In this document: positions 23,312 through 32,860 of the stretch, piece by piece
Position numbering within the stretch: the stretch's first letter is position 1
Layout of the letters: each line of letters begins with the position of its first letter
DNA from: Tolypeutes matacus
Lineage: Eukaryota; Chordata; Mammalia; Cingulata; Chlamyphoridae
NCBI GenBank assembly: GCA_026826555.1
Contig: JAKSZT010054570.1
Coordinates: 1,686,947-1,750,946, forward strand
Length of the DNA stretch: 64,000 nt
Reading direction: 5' to 3'
Translations under genes and position numbers: made by a program
The notes under the pieces: model-generated
Databases searched by the model: none
What the model was told of the DNA's origin: nothing
Seen by the model: the letters and a program-made list of their open reading frames with translations, nothing else

Positions 23312-24035
23312 GAGTTGGAGGAGAGTGAGGTCACCACCCCAGTGCTCTGAGAGGGGTGGGCCTGTTCCCCATGGGTTGGGAAGAGTGAGTCACCACCCCA
23401 TTGCCCTGAGGGGGATGGACCTATTCCCAATAGACTATGGAAGGCCAGGTCACCACCTCATTGTCCTGAGGAGACTGGGCCTGTATGCCAGAGATTAGGG
23501 AGCATGTTGCCACTACCTCGCTGTACTAAGAGAGTTGAGACTCTACCCCAGAGATTGAGTAAAGTGTGGCCATCACCCCGATGTTCTCAGAGGGTGACAT
23601 CTGGAGCTTGGTCACCAGGCAGATGGGCAGATGTTTGATGAAGGTGAAACCAAGAAAATGGCCGTTGGACAAGCCTGTGGAAATGGTGGGCTTCCGAGGC
23701 CCCAAGGAGAAGAAACCATCACCTTAAGAATGACTCTCAGACTTTGAAATCTAAGCCCTGCAGGTTTTCACAACTATTGGGGACCAGTGCCTCATGTTCC
23801 CCTCCCAAATTCTCCTTATGGTAATCCAAATGTTGATCCTATGTCTGTCCCTTTGTATACTGGAAGCAGATAAATTGTTTTTAAGTTTCACAGGTCTACA
23901 GCCAGAGGGGACTTTGTCCCAAGACAAACTGTATATCTATAACGGTGATGTGATTTTGTACTTAGCATTGCTAACTGAAAGGATTTAAGGTTTTTTGAAA
24001 ATTGTAATGTCTTTTTGGAATTCAGGGGGTGCACT
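23210..24035 (+). mobile_element. MaLR-type retroviral internal-region relic
   Basis: The final 200 bases run 'ttgtatactggaagcagata', 'aattgtttttaagtttcaca', 'ggtctacagccagaggggac' and 'tttgtcccaagacaaactg'. This is the order of the 3' part of MaLR (THE1/MST/MLT1) internal sequence just before its 3' LTR. No LTR is seen directly after it. MaLR elements are old, non-coding relatives of ERVL. The left border is not certain and may reach into the open frame at 22661. Confidence 0.65.
23265..23624. repeat. 60-bp tandem array, about six units
   Basis: A core 'tcaccaccccattgccctga'-type word followed by a 'gggcctgttcccca'-type word recurs every 60 bases: the 'caccac'-type word is at 23331, 23391, 23451, 23511 and 23571. 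The spacing is exact although units differ at many bases, which shows base changes without indels. A shorter partial unit precedes it at 23210-23264. Confidence 0.9.
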
Positions 24036-24340
24036 AACAGGATCCCCAACACCATTAACTCTGTCAACCCCCAGTGAGCTGAACAGCTACTCAAACAGAG
24101 ATGCTGCCTTTCATTGAGGGGAGAAATGAGCAGGGTGCCCTAAAAACCCCACCCTGAACCTTTTGTGAGGCCACTTGTCTTTTACCAAAGATTGCGTTTC
24201 TTTACAAAATCAACAAATCAATAAATAAAACTTGGAAAACATCGAGAAAAATCACTATGCTGAGATTGTTACTATTAATATTTGGAGGTATGAGCATTAT
24301 ATTTCTTCTCATTTCATATTAATATAGATATAGTAGAGTA
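24036..24340. other. Unassigned sequence
   Basis: Nothing recognisable. It may include the flank of the lost 3' LTR. Confidence 0.35.
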
Positions 24341-24357
24341 GAAGATCATTTACTTCA

Positions 24358-24527
24358 GGGAAGCAGCTGTGGCTCAATCAGTAGGGCTCCCGTTTACCAT
24401 ATGGGTTCGGTTCCCGGGGCCTCCTGGTGAGGGCAGGCCCGCCCGCACGGCGTGGTTGGCTGACCCAGCGAGCACAAGCAGCAAGGCGGGGATAAATGAA
24501 TAAATAAATAAAATCTAAAAAAAAAAA
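24358..24527 (+). mobile_element. Xenarthran SINE, GC-rich-body subfamily
   Basis: The head 'agcagctgtggctcaatcag' is followed by a B-box-like 'ggttcggttccc' and a GC-rich body ('gcaggcccgcccgcacgg', 'acccagcgagcacaagcag'). The tail is (AAAT)n plus poly-A. A perfect 17-bp target duplication 'gaagatcatttacttca' lies at 24341-24357 and 24528-24544. The second copy of this subfamily is at 48884. Confidence 0.96.
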
Positions 24528-24633
24528 GAAGATCATTTACTTCAAGGCCAACTCTTCCAAATTTATGCTATGTTTGGTGTTTAGATATCTGACTTCCAAA
24601 AGAACACAGTGCTTATAACAGATATTAGGCCAT

Positions 24634-24711
24634 TATATGTGTGTATATATGTCTTTGTATATGTATATATATGTACATATAAATATATATACACAAATAT
24701 ATATATATATC
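24634..24711. repeat. TA/TG-rich microsatellite
   Basis: Imperfect alternating TA, TG and CA dinucleotides for about 78 bases, including (AT)8 at the right end. Confidence 0.9.
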
Positions 24712-24974
24712 TCCAAGAACTACCAAAACTCATGCTTTTCCCTGCAGCACAGTCATAGCATCAGCAGCCAGTTGTGATTGCACCAGCCCCATGTTCTATA
24801 ACTCTTTAATGATACATGGCTGAACATATAAAAAAATCTTTTAGAAAAACTCTGTTTTTCAAAACTTCTAGTGCTTAGACTCCTAGATAGAAAATTGCTT
24901 CTGCATAGACTATGTATATTTAACAAAATTGTAGTTTGCTTTATTCACTTAGCAATAGTATAACATAGTTAACA

Positions 24975-25205
24975 TTTCTTGGGCTAATTTTATACATTTA
25001 ATATTATCCTATGCATTTTAGTTAAATTGATCTTTACAACCAACCTTTGGCATAGACACTACTGCTTTCCTCCAATTTGCAGATGAAGATACCAATGCAT
25101 GGATAGATTAAGTAACTTGCTCCAGATTGCTCAGTCAGAAAGAATTAAGGTCAAGATTCATCTTCTAGTGGTCTCACTCCAGAGCTTGCACTCCTAACCA
25201 CAACC
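24975..25205 (-). mobile_element. MIR SINE relic, antisense
   Basis: The motifs 'ctttacaaccaacctttgg', 'ccaatttgcagatgaagata', 'gattaagtaacttgctccag' and 'gcactcctaaccac' follow antisense MIR over nearly its whole length. Confidence 0.85.
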
Positions 25206-25279
25206 AATTAATTATGAAATCAGTTCACAGGACATACAAATAATTCTTAATAGCCACAGAGTTATCTGTTATATCTTCC

Positions 25280-26350
25280 TAACATGAGCTTCTTAATCAA
25301 TGCCCGTTATTGGATATTTAGATTATTTCCAATTTTGCCTATTATAAGCACTTCCACAAGAAACTTTGTGTCTAAATTTTTGCATACATTCACTATTACT
25401 TCTTTCGGATTAAGAAATAGAAGCAGAATTTTTAACTGAAAGCATATGCATGTGTTTAAGTCTTTGATACATATTACCGAATAGCCCTCCAGAAAAGAGG
25501 ATCAATTTATCCTCCCACCAGCAGTATTTAAAAAATACAGAGGGGGCGGATGTGGCTCAAATGGTTGGGCATCCATCTGCCATATGGAGGGACCTGGGTT
25601 CGATCCCTGGGACCTCCCGGTAAAATAAAAATAAATAAAATAAAATAAATAAATAAAAATAAATTAAAAAAATAAAAAATACAGATGTCCTCATACCCTC
25701 ATACCACTTTGTCATTCTATTTTATTCTTTGTCAATCTGATAAACTATAAATGGCATCCTGCTATTTAAATGTATTTGATTACTGGTAAAGTGGAACATT
25801 ATTTCATGAGAACGTTGACAACCTATATATCTTCATTTCTTTTTATATGCTTTGCCTCTTTTTCCACTGTCATGTTTGCCTTTTCTTATTTGTAAGAGCT
25901 CTTTATAAATTAAAGAATTCAACTCTTTATGACATATGCTGCAAAATTTTCCAAGATTTTTGCCTATCTTTGAGATTTGATTATATAGCTTTTTGATGTA
26001 AAGAGCTTTTGTTTTGTTTCATTTTTTCTTTTATTTTAGGCAATCACATCTGGCAATATTTTTCTCCATGCTTTCTCACTTTGGTTATGTTTAGAGAGGA
26101 CTTTGCCACCACATGATTTTCACCTGCCTATACTTCTCATTCCTTTAAGGTTTTATGTGTTATATTTAACTCTTCCCTTCAATCTGTAATTTATTTTGGC
26201 AGATGATGTCAGAGAAGACTCTAAATTTGTTATAGTTATTAATTACTCCAGCAAATTCAGGTGGCTGATGTTCAATCCTTGCCACTGTTTCTATAAACCC
26301 ACATGGAATCAAAGGAAGTAGGTATTCAATCCCTCGAAAATTTAATATAT
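25280..26350 (-). mobile_element. Old L1 relic, antisense
   Basis: The motifs 'attggatatttagattattt', 'cctcccaccagcagtattta', 'ctttgtcaatctgataaact', 'agagctctttataaattaaa' and 'ctgtaatttattttggcag' are the standard antisense reading of an old mammalian L1 (late ORF2 and early 3' UTR). It is split by a SINE at 25542. The part after 26160 is less certain. Confidence 0.8.
25542..25673 (+). mobile_element. Monomeric xenarthran SINE nested in L1
   Basis: It starts 'gggggcggatgtggctcaaa' and has an exact 'gggttcgatccctgg' B-box region followed by a long (TAAA)n tail. A 12-bp target duplication 'aaaaaatacaga' is at 25530-25541 and 25674-25685. The flanking L1 text joins cleanly when the SINE is removed. 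Confidence 0.95.
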
Positions 26351-26605
26351 TTATCACCTATGTTATCCCCAGAAATCTTTTAATTAAATTTAATCCAATA
26401 GTATAATAAATTTTGAGCCAAAAGCCATTTTATTTCCCATTTCCAGTTAAACCCAGTTGTCTCATCCATCCAAACTCACCAAATAAGCTAATTCAATGTG
26501 CTCCAGATAAAAAAAATACCTCTCATCAATATACAAAAATTTTACATTTCAAACTTACTTTCTATTCCCATAGAACATATATGGCCCTACAAAATGAATC
26601 ACTCT
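26351..26605. other. Unassigned sequence
   Basis: Short AT-rich gap between the old L1 and a SINE. Nothing specific is seen. Confidence 0.4.
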
Positions 26606-26956
26606 TGGGAAATGGATGTGGCTCAAGCGATTGGGCTCCCATCTACCATATAGGAGGTCCAGGGTTCGTTTTCTAGGGCCTCCTGGTAAAAGGCAAGCTG
26701 GCCTGTGCAGTGAGCTGGCCCACGCAGGAGTGCTGGTCTGCATGGAGAGCTGGCACAGAAGATGACTCAACAATAAGAGACACAACAGACCAGGGAGCTG
26801 AGGTGGTACAAGAGACTGAGTGCCTCTCTCCCACTCTGGAAGGTCTCAGGATCGGTTCCCAGTGCCACCTAAAGAGAAGAACCCCCAGAGAGCAGAAAGT
26901 GAGCACAAAAACGGCGGGGGAGAAATAAAAAAAAATTTTTTTCAAAAAAAAAAAAA
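26606..26956 (+). mobile_element. Dimeric xenarthran SINE (two tRNA-like modules)
   Basis: Module 1 starts 'atggatgtggctcaagcgat' and has B-box-like 'gggttcgttttc'. A linker 'gaagatgactcaacaataag' follows. Module 2 starts at about 26799 ('gaggtggtacaagagactga') and has 'ggatcggttccc'. A 3' part 'gagagcagaaagtgagcac' and a poly-A tail end the element. The flanks do not give a clean target duplication. Confidence 0.88.
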
Positions 26957-27930
26957 GAGAATCTTTTTATAACCCTCTAACGCAAGTTGTAAAATATTTA
27001 TCAGAAGGTCTCCCAATTTCATTGCTGCTCAGTCCAACCAGGAAGGGTCTCGTCCAGGCGCCGGGGTCTTGAGTCTGCTTCTCAGCACCAGGACAGGTCG
27101 GAATGCCCTAGAACTGATGTAACTCTCCAAAATTAGAGTAGACCATCCCTAGCAACCCATGAGTCATACTTTTCCAAAGTTCCATATTTCCTTTCAGTCT
27201 CAGAATTTGAAAGACAGAAGCAATTTCAGAACCAAATGTGACCCCTGCAGCAGCTTCCAAAACAAGCTCTCATCCCCTTATTTGGTTGGATATTCCACGC
27301 AGAAGTCAGGTTCAAGATGACACTTTTCTAGTACCAGCTATGGATCATAATAGGCACTTAGTGTTTCTTGGAGAAGGAAGTAGACAGAAAATGGAGAGAA
27401 GAAAAAAAGGAAAAGAATTTGCGTAGGTTTTTTTTTTGTTTTTTTTTTTTTTTTTTTTTTTTTTTTGCCAGGCTTTCAGCAAATCTAATTCAGTTGTTGC
27501 TGTGGACTAAAAATTATTCATGAGATGTTGCCCAATAGAGGGTTAATTTGTGTCCAGTGGAGGGGGTGGAAAATCCATCAACAATAGAAACTAACTCCTC
27601 TCTCATAAAGGGACATTTGAAATACTTACGGTGACTTAAAATGTTTAGTAATGTGAATTGTGGCCCTTCAAGTTCCCAGGCCATTTCTGAGGATCCTTTA
27701 TTCCCTTTAGCATTTCTTCCAAATATAGAAAAACTTAATTTCTATTTTCAATATTCCAGAAATTCATCTCCCTCTTTATCCTTCAGTCCCTGGTACCTCC
27801 AAGCCAAATTCAGTATATGCTCTGTCCAGTGTCACAGCCTGTACTAGACTTATAAACAGGGTATCATCACTCATTAGAAGCACTCTCCAAGGAATACTGA
27901 TGGCCACAAGCCCAGTCTCCTGTACTTCTT
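26957..27930. other. Unassigned sequence with a long poly-T run
   Basis: Poly-T of about 39 bases with one G lies at 27428-27466. It could be the tail of an antisense retroposed copy reaching to the right, but no poly(A) signal, SINE head or target duplication was found. No gene is recognised. Confidence 0.4.
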
Positions 27931-27934
27931 TCTG

Positions 27935-28175
27935 GAAAGGCATATAGTAGAGTGGTTGACCTCATGTCTTTTGGCATCAGATGGCCTAAGTTCAAATCCC
28001 AACTCTGCCACTTACTGGCATTGAAGTATCCACTCCGTGCTTTAGTTTCTCCATCTGCAAAATGAGGATAATAATAATAACATTGACTCAATAGGGTTGC
28101 TTCAAGGATTAAATGAGTTAATATGTGTGAAATTCTCAGACACATAAGAAGCACTCTAAGAGTGTTCACTATCAT
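27935..28175 (+). mobile_element. MIR SINE, nearly full length
   Basis: In order it shows 'tagagtggttgacctcatg', 'ttcaaatcccaactctgcca', 'tttctccatctgcaaaatga', 'gattaaatgagttaatatgt' and 'agaagcactctaagagtg', matching sense MIR across its length. Confidence 0.95.
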
Positions 28176-28864
28176 TACAGTTAGGTCCCTAAGTACACAA
28201 AATTCCCAAGGTCATTGAACCTGTGTGCCTTTACTGTGCTCCTTGGGCCTTGGATGGCCGTCACTAGCTTATTGGAAATATAAACACCTTTTTTTTAAAA
28301 TGTCTCTGTTATAATAGTATCTACCTAAATCTACTTCTTCTGAAGTGCCATGGCAATCTCACAGCCCGATTAAGGAACAGGATAAAAAGAAGTAAAGAGA
28401 CTAGGGTGATAAATGACATGCCATCAACAACCTTAAAAGCCTCCACGCTGGAGTTTTGTTTGTTTGAACTGAGTCCACTCAGGCCTTGAATGGCAGTTCT
28501 ATTTTCACCAAGACCAGATCCTGCCTGTTGCATGGGGGATGTTGCCTACAGGTGAGCAACAATCCAGAACAATTCTTCTCTGGCCCTAGAAATAATTGTT
28601 CATTTCCAGTGATACCAGATCATCTTTTGAGAACTTCTTCCACAAGTGCTTTCTCCTGATGGGAATTTGCCGAAGAGAACAGCATCTGACCTCACTCTAG
28701 TGGGATCTGGAAGAAACCTGCTGCACACATGGCAGGTCCCTGGGCAGATGTTTGGCCACGAGCTGACGGTCGAGATCCAGAAACCTTAACACCTATCTTG
28801 TCCACAGCTGTTCCTGCTGCATTTCCAAGGCGTTTAGGAAAAAAGGACAAGGTCAGGCAAGTGA
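28176..28864. other. Unassigned sequence around a small ORF
   Basis: No repeat family is recognised. The small minus-strand ORF at 28321-28533 is listed separately. Confidence 0.4.
28321..28533 (-). CDS. Candidate small ORF, single-pass membrane-type peptide
   Basis: The frame has 70 codons and starts at a true ATG (28531-28533 on the minus strand), the first after an upstream in-frame TAG. It has a polar N-terminal half rich in Ser, Asn and Gln, one hydrophobic helix-length segment at residues 39-56 ('MSFITLVSLLLFILFLNR'), and a basic C-terminus ('RRSRFR'). This layout fits a small tail-anchored or single-pass membrane peptide. The base at -3 is C, so the start context is weak. No repeat explains it, yet chance frames of this size are common. 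I do not recognise the family. Confidence 0.18.
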   Translation of the reverse strand: MQQAGSGLGENRTAIQGLSGLSSNKQNSSVEAFKVVDGMSFITLVSLLLFILFLNRAVRLPWHFRRSRFR

Positions 28865-29445
28865 CAACTAATTATTACTAAGTAGGATTTGGCCCAGGTC
28901 CCTCTCTGGTCTCCTGCCAAACCGGTCATGTTACTCCCTACTTAAACTCCTCCAATGACTTCTCGTCTCTCTTAGGATAAAAATCCAAAATCCTTAACAA
29001 GTCCCTGGCTGAACTGACCTCCCCTCCCGTTCCCCTCTGCTCTCCATCAACTCTGCTTTTTACCACCTTTGAACCTGCCCCGCTCCCTCCTGCCTCTGGA
29101 ATGTTCCTCCCTCTCCACACAGGCCCAGCTTCTTTCTACTCATCCTACAGATCTCAGCTTAACTATCACTAGCCCCTTCTCTGACTCCAAGACTAGGCCA
29201 AATCCTCTTTGTGTACATTCTTATAGCATCCCATACTTCTTCATTGTAGCACTTTTTAAATTTTTAGTAACTAACAAATTTGTAGTTACTTGACCAATGT
29301 CTGTCTCTGACATGGCTGTGAGCTCCGTATGGGCCAGGACTGTGGCTCTCAGAATTCCTGTTATATTTCCAGTGTCTAGTACAGTACCTGGCACATAACA
29401 AGACCTCAAAATGTATCTGTTGACTGGACAAATATATTAAGTGGG
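28865..29445 (+). mobile_element. L2 LINE 3' region, long relic
   Basis: The motifs 'ctcctccaatgacttctcgt', 'ataaaaatccaaaatcctta', 'ggccaaatcctctttgtg', 'ctgtgagctccgtatgggcc' and 'gtacctggcacataacaaga' appear in the order of the L2 3' region, about 580 bases. The short frames here are explained by it. Confidence 0.9.
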
Positions 29446-30024
29446 ATACCAGTTTTAGAACTAACCAAAGGGCTCCTAATTTCCTTTTCACTCCAACTTT
29501 AAAATTCTCTAGCCTTCTTGCCAAATAACAGTCTCAGTCCCTCTAAAGGACTTGACCATGCTCTTTAGCCCTCCCAGACCAGGGCTCACAGAAGCAAGTG
29601 TGGGAATACAGCCAGAGAGGCAGCAATATGTCATTCCTCTTATTGTCATCCTTAAACCAAGTTTTCTCTTCTAGTCCCCATAAATCAATCTCTCCTGCTC
29701 TTCCCTCAAGGCATCAGCCTTGACCTTTCAAGTGCTACTGTTTTTCCTAGAAAGCTCCTTGCTTTAAAAAAAAAAAAAAAATTTAAAATAATTAAATCAT
29801 CTCCATGCCATCCCATCTTTGCCTTTACAAAACTGAATTGCTGCAGAAAATGTCTTCATTGGTAAGCCCTGGATCCCAGTCCCAGGTCAGCTGGAACTGT
29901 ACTGTGAGGCCTTGATGTGTAAAGCAAACCCCACCCCTAAATGAGATGATCTCTCACAGCATTTCCAAAAGTAAAATTCTGCAATTCCATGTTTCTTTGG
30001 TTACTCCCAGGAGGAAAGAGTCTA
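29446..30024. other. Unassigned sequence
   Basis: Nothing specific beyond a 16-17-base poly-A at about 29766-29781. Confidence 0.4.
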
Positions 30025-30245
30025 GGGCTAAGGTTAAGAGTTAGATAAGTCTTAGGAGTCAGACCAACTTAGATTCAAGCCCTGGCAGTCAGCTGTGTGA
30101 CCATAACAAGTTCCTTAATCTTTCAAAACCTGGGTATCTTCCTCTGCAATAAGAAGGAAGTAACATACTCCACCAAGACATTGAGGGAATAATATGAAAT
30201 GATGTCTGTTAACGTTTAGAACAGTTCCCAGCCTTCAAAAGGTAG
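30025..30245 (+). mobile_element. MIR SINE relic
   Basis: It includes 'agattcaagccctggcagtc', 'gctgtgtgaccataacaagt', 'ctgggtatcttcctctgcaa' and 'ttagaacagttcccagcc'. Its 3' end is cut by the SINE at 30250. Confidence 0.9.
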
Positions 30246-30249
30246 TTGT

Positions 30250-30320
30250 AAGCACCCACTTCGCGTGTACAAGGTCCCGAATTTAATCCCCAGCACATCC
30301 TAAAAAGGGGGGAGGGGGAT
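30250..30320 (+). mobile_element. Very short xenarthran SINE fragment
   Basis: The sequence 'agcacccacttcgcgtgtac' and 'aaggtcccgaatttaatccc' matches the second half of the tRNA-like head. A 9-bp duplication 'ggtagttgt' at 30241-30249 and 30321-30329 flanks it. The tail is G-rich rather than A-rich. Confidence 0.75.
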
Positions 30321-30329
30321 GGTAGTTGT

Positions 30330-30894
30330 GAATTTTCAGCGTCATCATTGAGCCCAGCTGCCTCCATTTATAGGATCCAATCCGTAAGTCCCACCTCTCG
30401 GAGACTCCACCCTAACTCACAAAGGAGGCCTCTGTGGATGATTCCAGAGTAATTGTAGGGATGGGGGGCAATAAGAAGAAGGAAGGGGCAAAATAGGTCA
30501 ATTCGTAGGGGTAGGTCCTTAAGGACTCATCTATTCAAAGAAATGGTCTCACAAAATTTAAACACAGTAATTACAAACAACAGATTCGATTTTTTAAGTT
30601 GCTGATGGGGATTGGACTTCATGATGCATAAAAATCTGGTTGACTATATTTTTTTCACTGTTCAATCAATAGTGTTCATGTCATGTAGACAGAATTTTTG
30701 AGAAATAAACACAGGGAAACTGTATGGTCTTTGGTAACATAGCGTTCACAGAAATAACTTGGGTTGTTGAAATATCCCACACCTAGCTAGCTGCCCAGTC
30801 TCCAGGATCATTGCCTTATATAATCTGTCCAGCATACCTCACCAAACTATGGTTGAAATTTTTCTCAAGTATCGTTTGGAAGAGAAATCTTCAG
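30330..30894. other. Unassigned sequence
   Basis: No gene or clear repeat is seen. Confidence 0.4.
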
Positions 30895-31345
30895 TAGCAA
30901 TACATTGCCTACAAAATTAAGTGCAGACTCTTTAGCCTGGATTTCAATGACCTCCCCAATCTGATCTCAGCCCACCTTTAGATCTTCTTTCCTTTGCCCC
31001 TAAATCCAGTCAACACATCTGCCAGAATTTTGCACTCACTACCAAGCAACAATTTCTACTCCCACACTACCCTTAGAATGTTCAGCCCATCCATTATGAT
31101 CTATCTCAATTCCCAACTCCTCCAGAAAGGCTTCCTGATGATATCTCCCTGAATTATTTGTATTTATTTTTTTGTACCTTCCATTTGAGGGATTCTTGCA
31201 CTGCGTTTTGGCATCTTTTCTGTTGTTATTTGAGCATATATTTAAATTATATTGTTATTTAACTTTTCATATATGTCTTCTCTGTCTCCCTAGATTTTAA
31301 GTTCTTAGACGTAGAGATATGCTTTCTAAAATTCCTTGCATCCCC
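30895..31345 (+). mobile_element. L2 LINE 3' region relic
   Basis: The order 'gtgcagactctttagcctgg', 'caatgacctccccaatctga', 'tccagaaaggcttcctgatg' and 'ctccctagattttaagttct' follows the L2 3' region, more diverged than the copy at 28865. Confidence 0.75.
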
Positions 31346-32344
31346 CCCAAGGAACATTTGTTGCTTTAAAGAGACACATGGGAGTAGCAGTTGGCCACAA
31401 TTCTACTAATGAATAATGCATCACAGATCCCTAAAATCAGAGACTCAGCAACTTGGAACCACTAAATCTTCCAGCAGGTTTCCTCCGGCCATAGTTTAAG
31501 CAAGGCATTTATCCAAAATCTCCCCTTTGTAATGGCAGGAGTGGTGAGACCAGGGTAAGGGATAGGAAGCAGTTGCTCTTCCTATAATGGCCCTTGAAAC
31601 AGGAGTAGTGAAATGAGCACTATTTATTAGCAAACCAAGTAACAACATAAATAGCAACTGGCCTTTTATCTTCTCAACCCATATCCCATGTGATCAGTTC
31701 TGACGATTTATGCTTGAGATAGACTCAAGATCATAGATTGATTGACTGATAGAAATCAAACTCATAGATTTCAGAAGGGTGTTTTAAGATTCCCTTGAGA
31801 ATCATTACATTTATGCTGATATCTGGAAGGTCACTTTAACACTAGTCATTTATGTCTAAAGCCCTGTCAGTTGTACATAACACATAATAAGTATTGTTGA
31901 ATCAGTGACTATAGAATATCCATTTTTACTTTTATGCACCCACTGCTAAAATGCTCATCTCCTATGAATACAATATTGTATCTCATTTCATCAATTGGGA
32001 AGATTTATAGAAGCAAATAGCACTTTGATATTGCGATTAATTCTATGAATGAAAGTGTACTGAAAATAAAATAAACCTTTTCAGTACACTAATCTATCTT
32101 CTACTGTCTCCTCCTCTGAGCTATACATAATGTCTTATCTAACACCACATTTTTTTTAACTTGGCTTGAAAAACTTTTCCCTGTGACATTCCCCAGTGCT
32201 TTTGATTCCCATTTATTTTAAGATCATTTTATCCTGTGCCTGTCGCTATAAATCTGCAGCAATAATTTAATTCATTTTAAGTAAGCATTTCTTATTCCTC
32301 CATCACCTGCTGAGCACCAAGCTACAATCCATAAGCTTATAAAT
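31346..32344. other. Unassigned AT-rich sequence with a hairpin
   Basis: No gene is recognised. The hairpin at 32054-32090 is listed separately. Confidence 0.4.
32054..32090. repeat. Perfect 13-bp stem hairpin
   Basis: 'agtgtactgaaaa' (32054-32066) and 'ttttcagtacact' (32078-32090) are perfect reverse complements around an 11-base AT-rich loop. It is too short for a normal pre-miRNA stem and is not part of a repeat that I recognise. Confidence 0.9.
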
Positions 32345-32860
32345 CCTATGCCACATGACCCGTATCTGTCAGCATCCAGTCAGGAAAATAGACACCACCC
32401 TAAATATCTTAATCCAAAAAGGATTATGAGCAGGGAATTGGTTTTAAATATGTGTGATGGCTGGGAGGGCAAAAGGAAGAAAGATGTTGGGGAAGCCAGA
32501 AGAGCAAAAGGGAGAAGAGAGCTGTCAAACCCACACTAACTGCTGTCTCCAAGCAGGTACCCAGAACCCTCACTCCCAGTAATGCTACTGGGAACCATTG
32601 CAACTGCTGCTGGAGCCCACAGATGCCTGCACTCCCTCTCAGCCACTTGCCAGTGCTGCCGCCACCATCAGAAATACTACTAGAATAGAAGCAGAAAAAA
32701 ATGGTTTCTCTCTTCCTCCCATCTTCCAATCTGTCTTGGGCAGAAACTAACAAGAAGCCAATGGACAAGGGAGTCTGGAAATATAGTTTGAAAGCTTTCA
32801 GCACCAAAGGTAAGGTGGAGAAAATAGGAGAGCAGATATGTTGCTGAGAGACACCTATTT
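32345..32860. mobile_element. Unclassified interspersed repeat
   Basis: The pattern 'cagtcaggaaaatagacacc', 'gcagggaattggttttaaat', 'ctgctggagcccacagatgc', 'aaactaacaagaagccaatg' is one I recall from several mammalian loci as a medium-length repeat, but I cannot name it. It sits beside the ERVL-type relic and may be linked to it. Confidence 0.45.

Noticed and set aside
23265..23624. CRISPR-like repeat array
   Set aside because: The 60-bp units are contiguous and diverged without spacers, and the genome is mammalian.
27428..27466. Poly-T as the tail of an antisense processed pseudogene
   Set aside because: The adjoining sequence has no antisense AATAAA, no recognisable coding homology and no target duplication that I could find.
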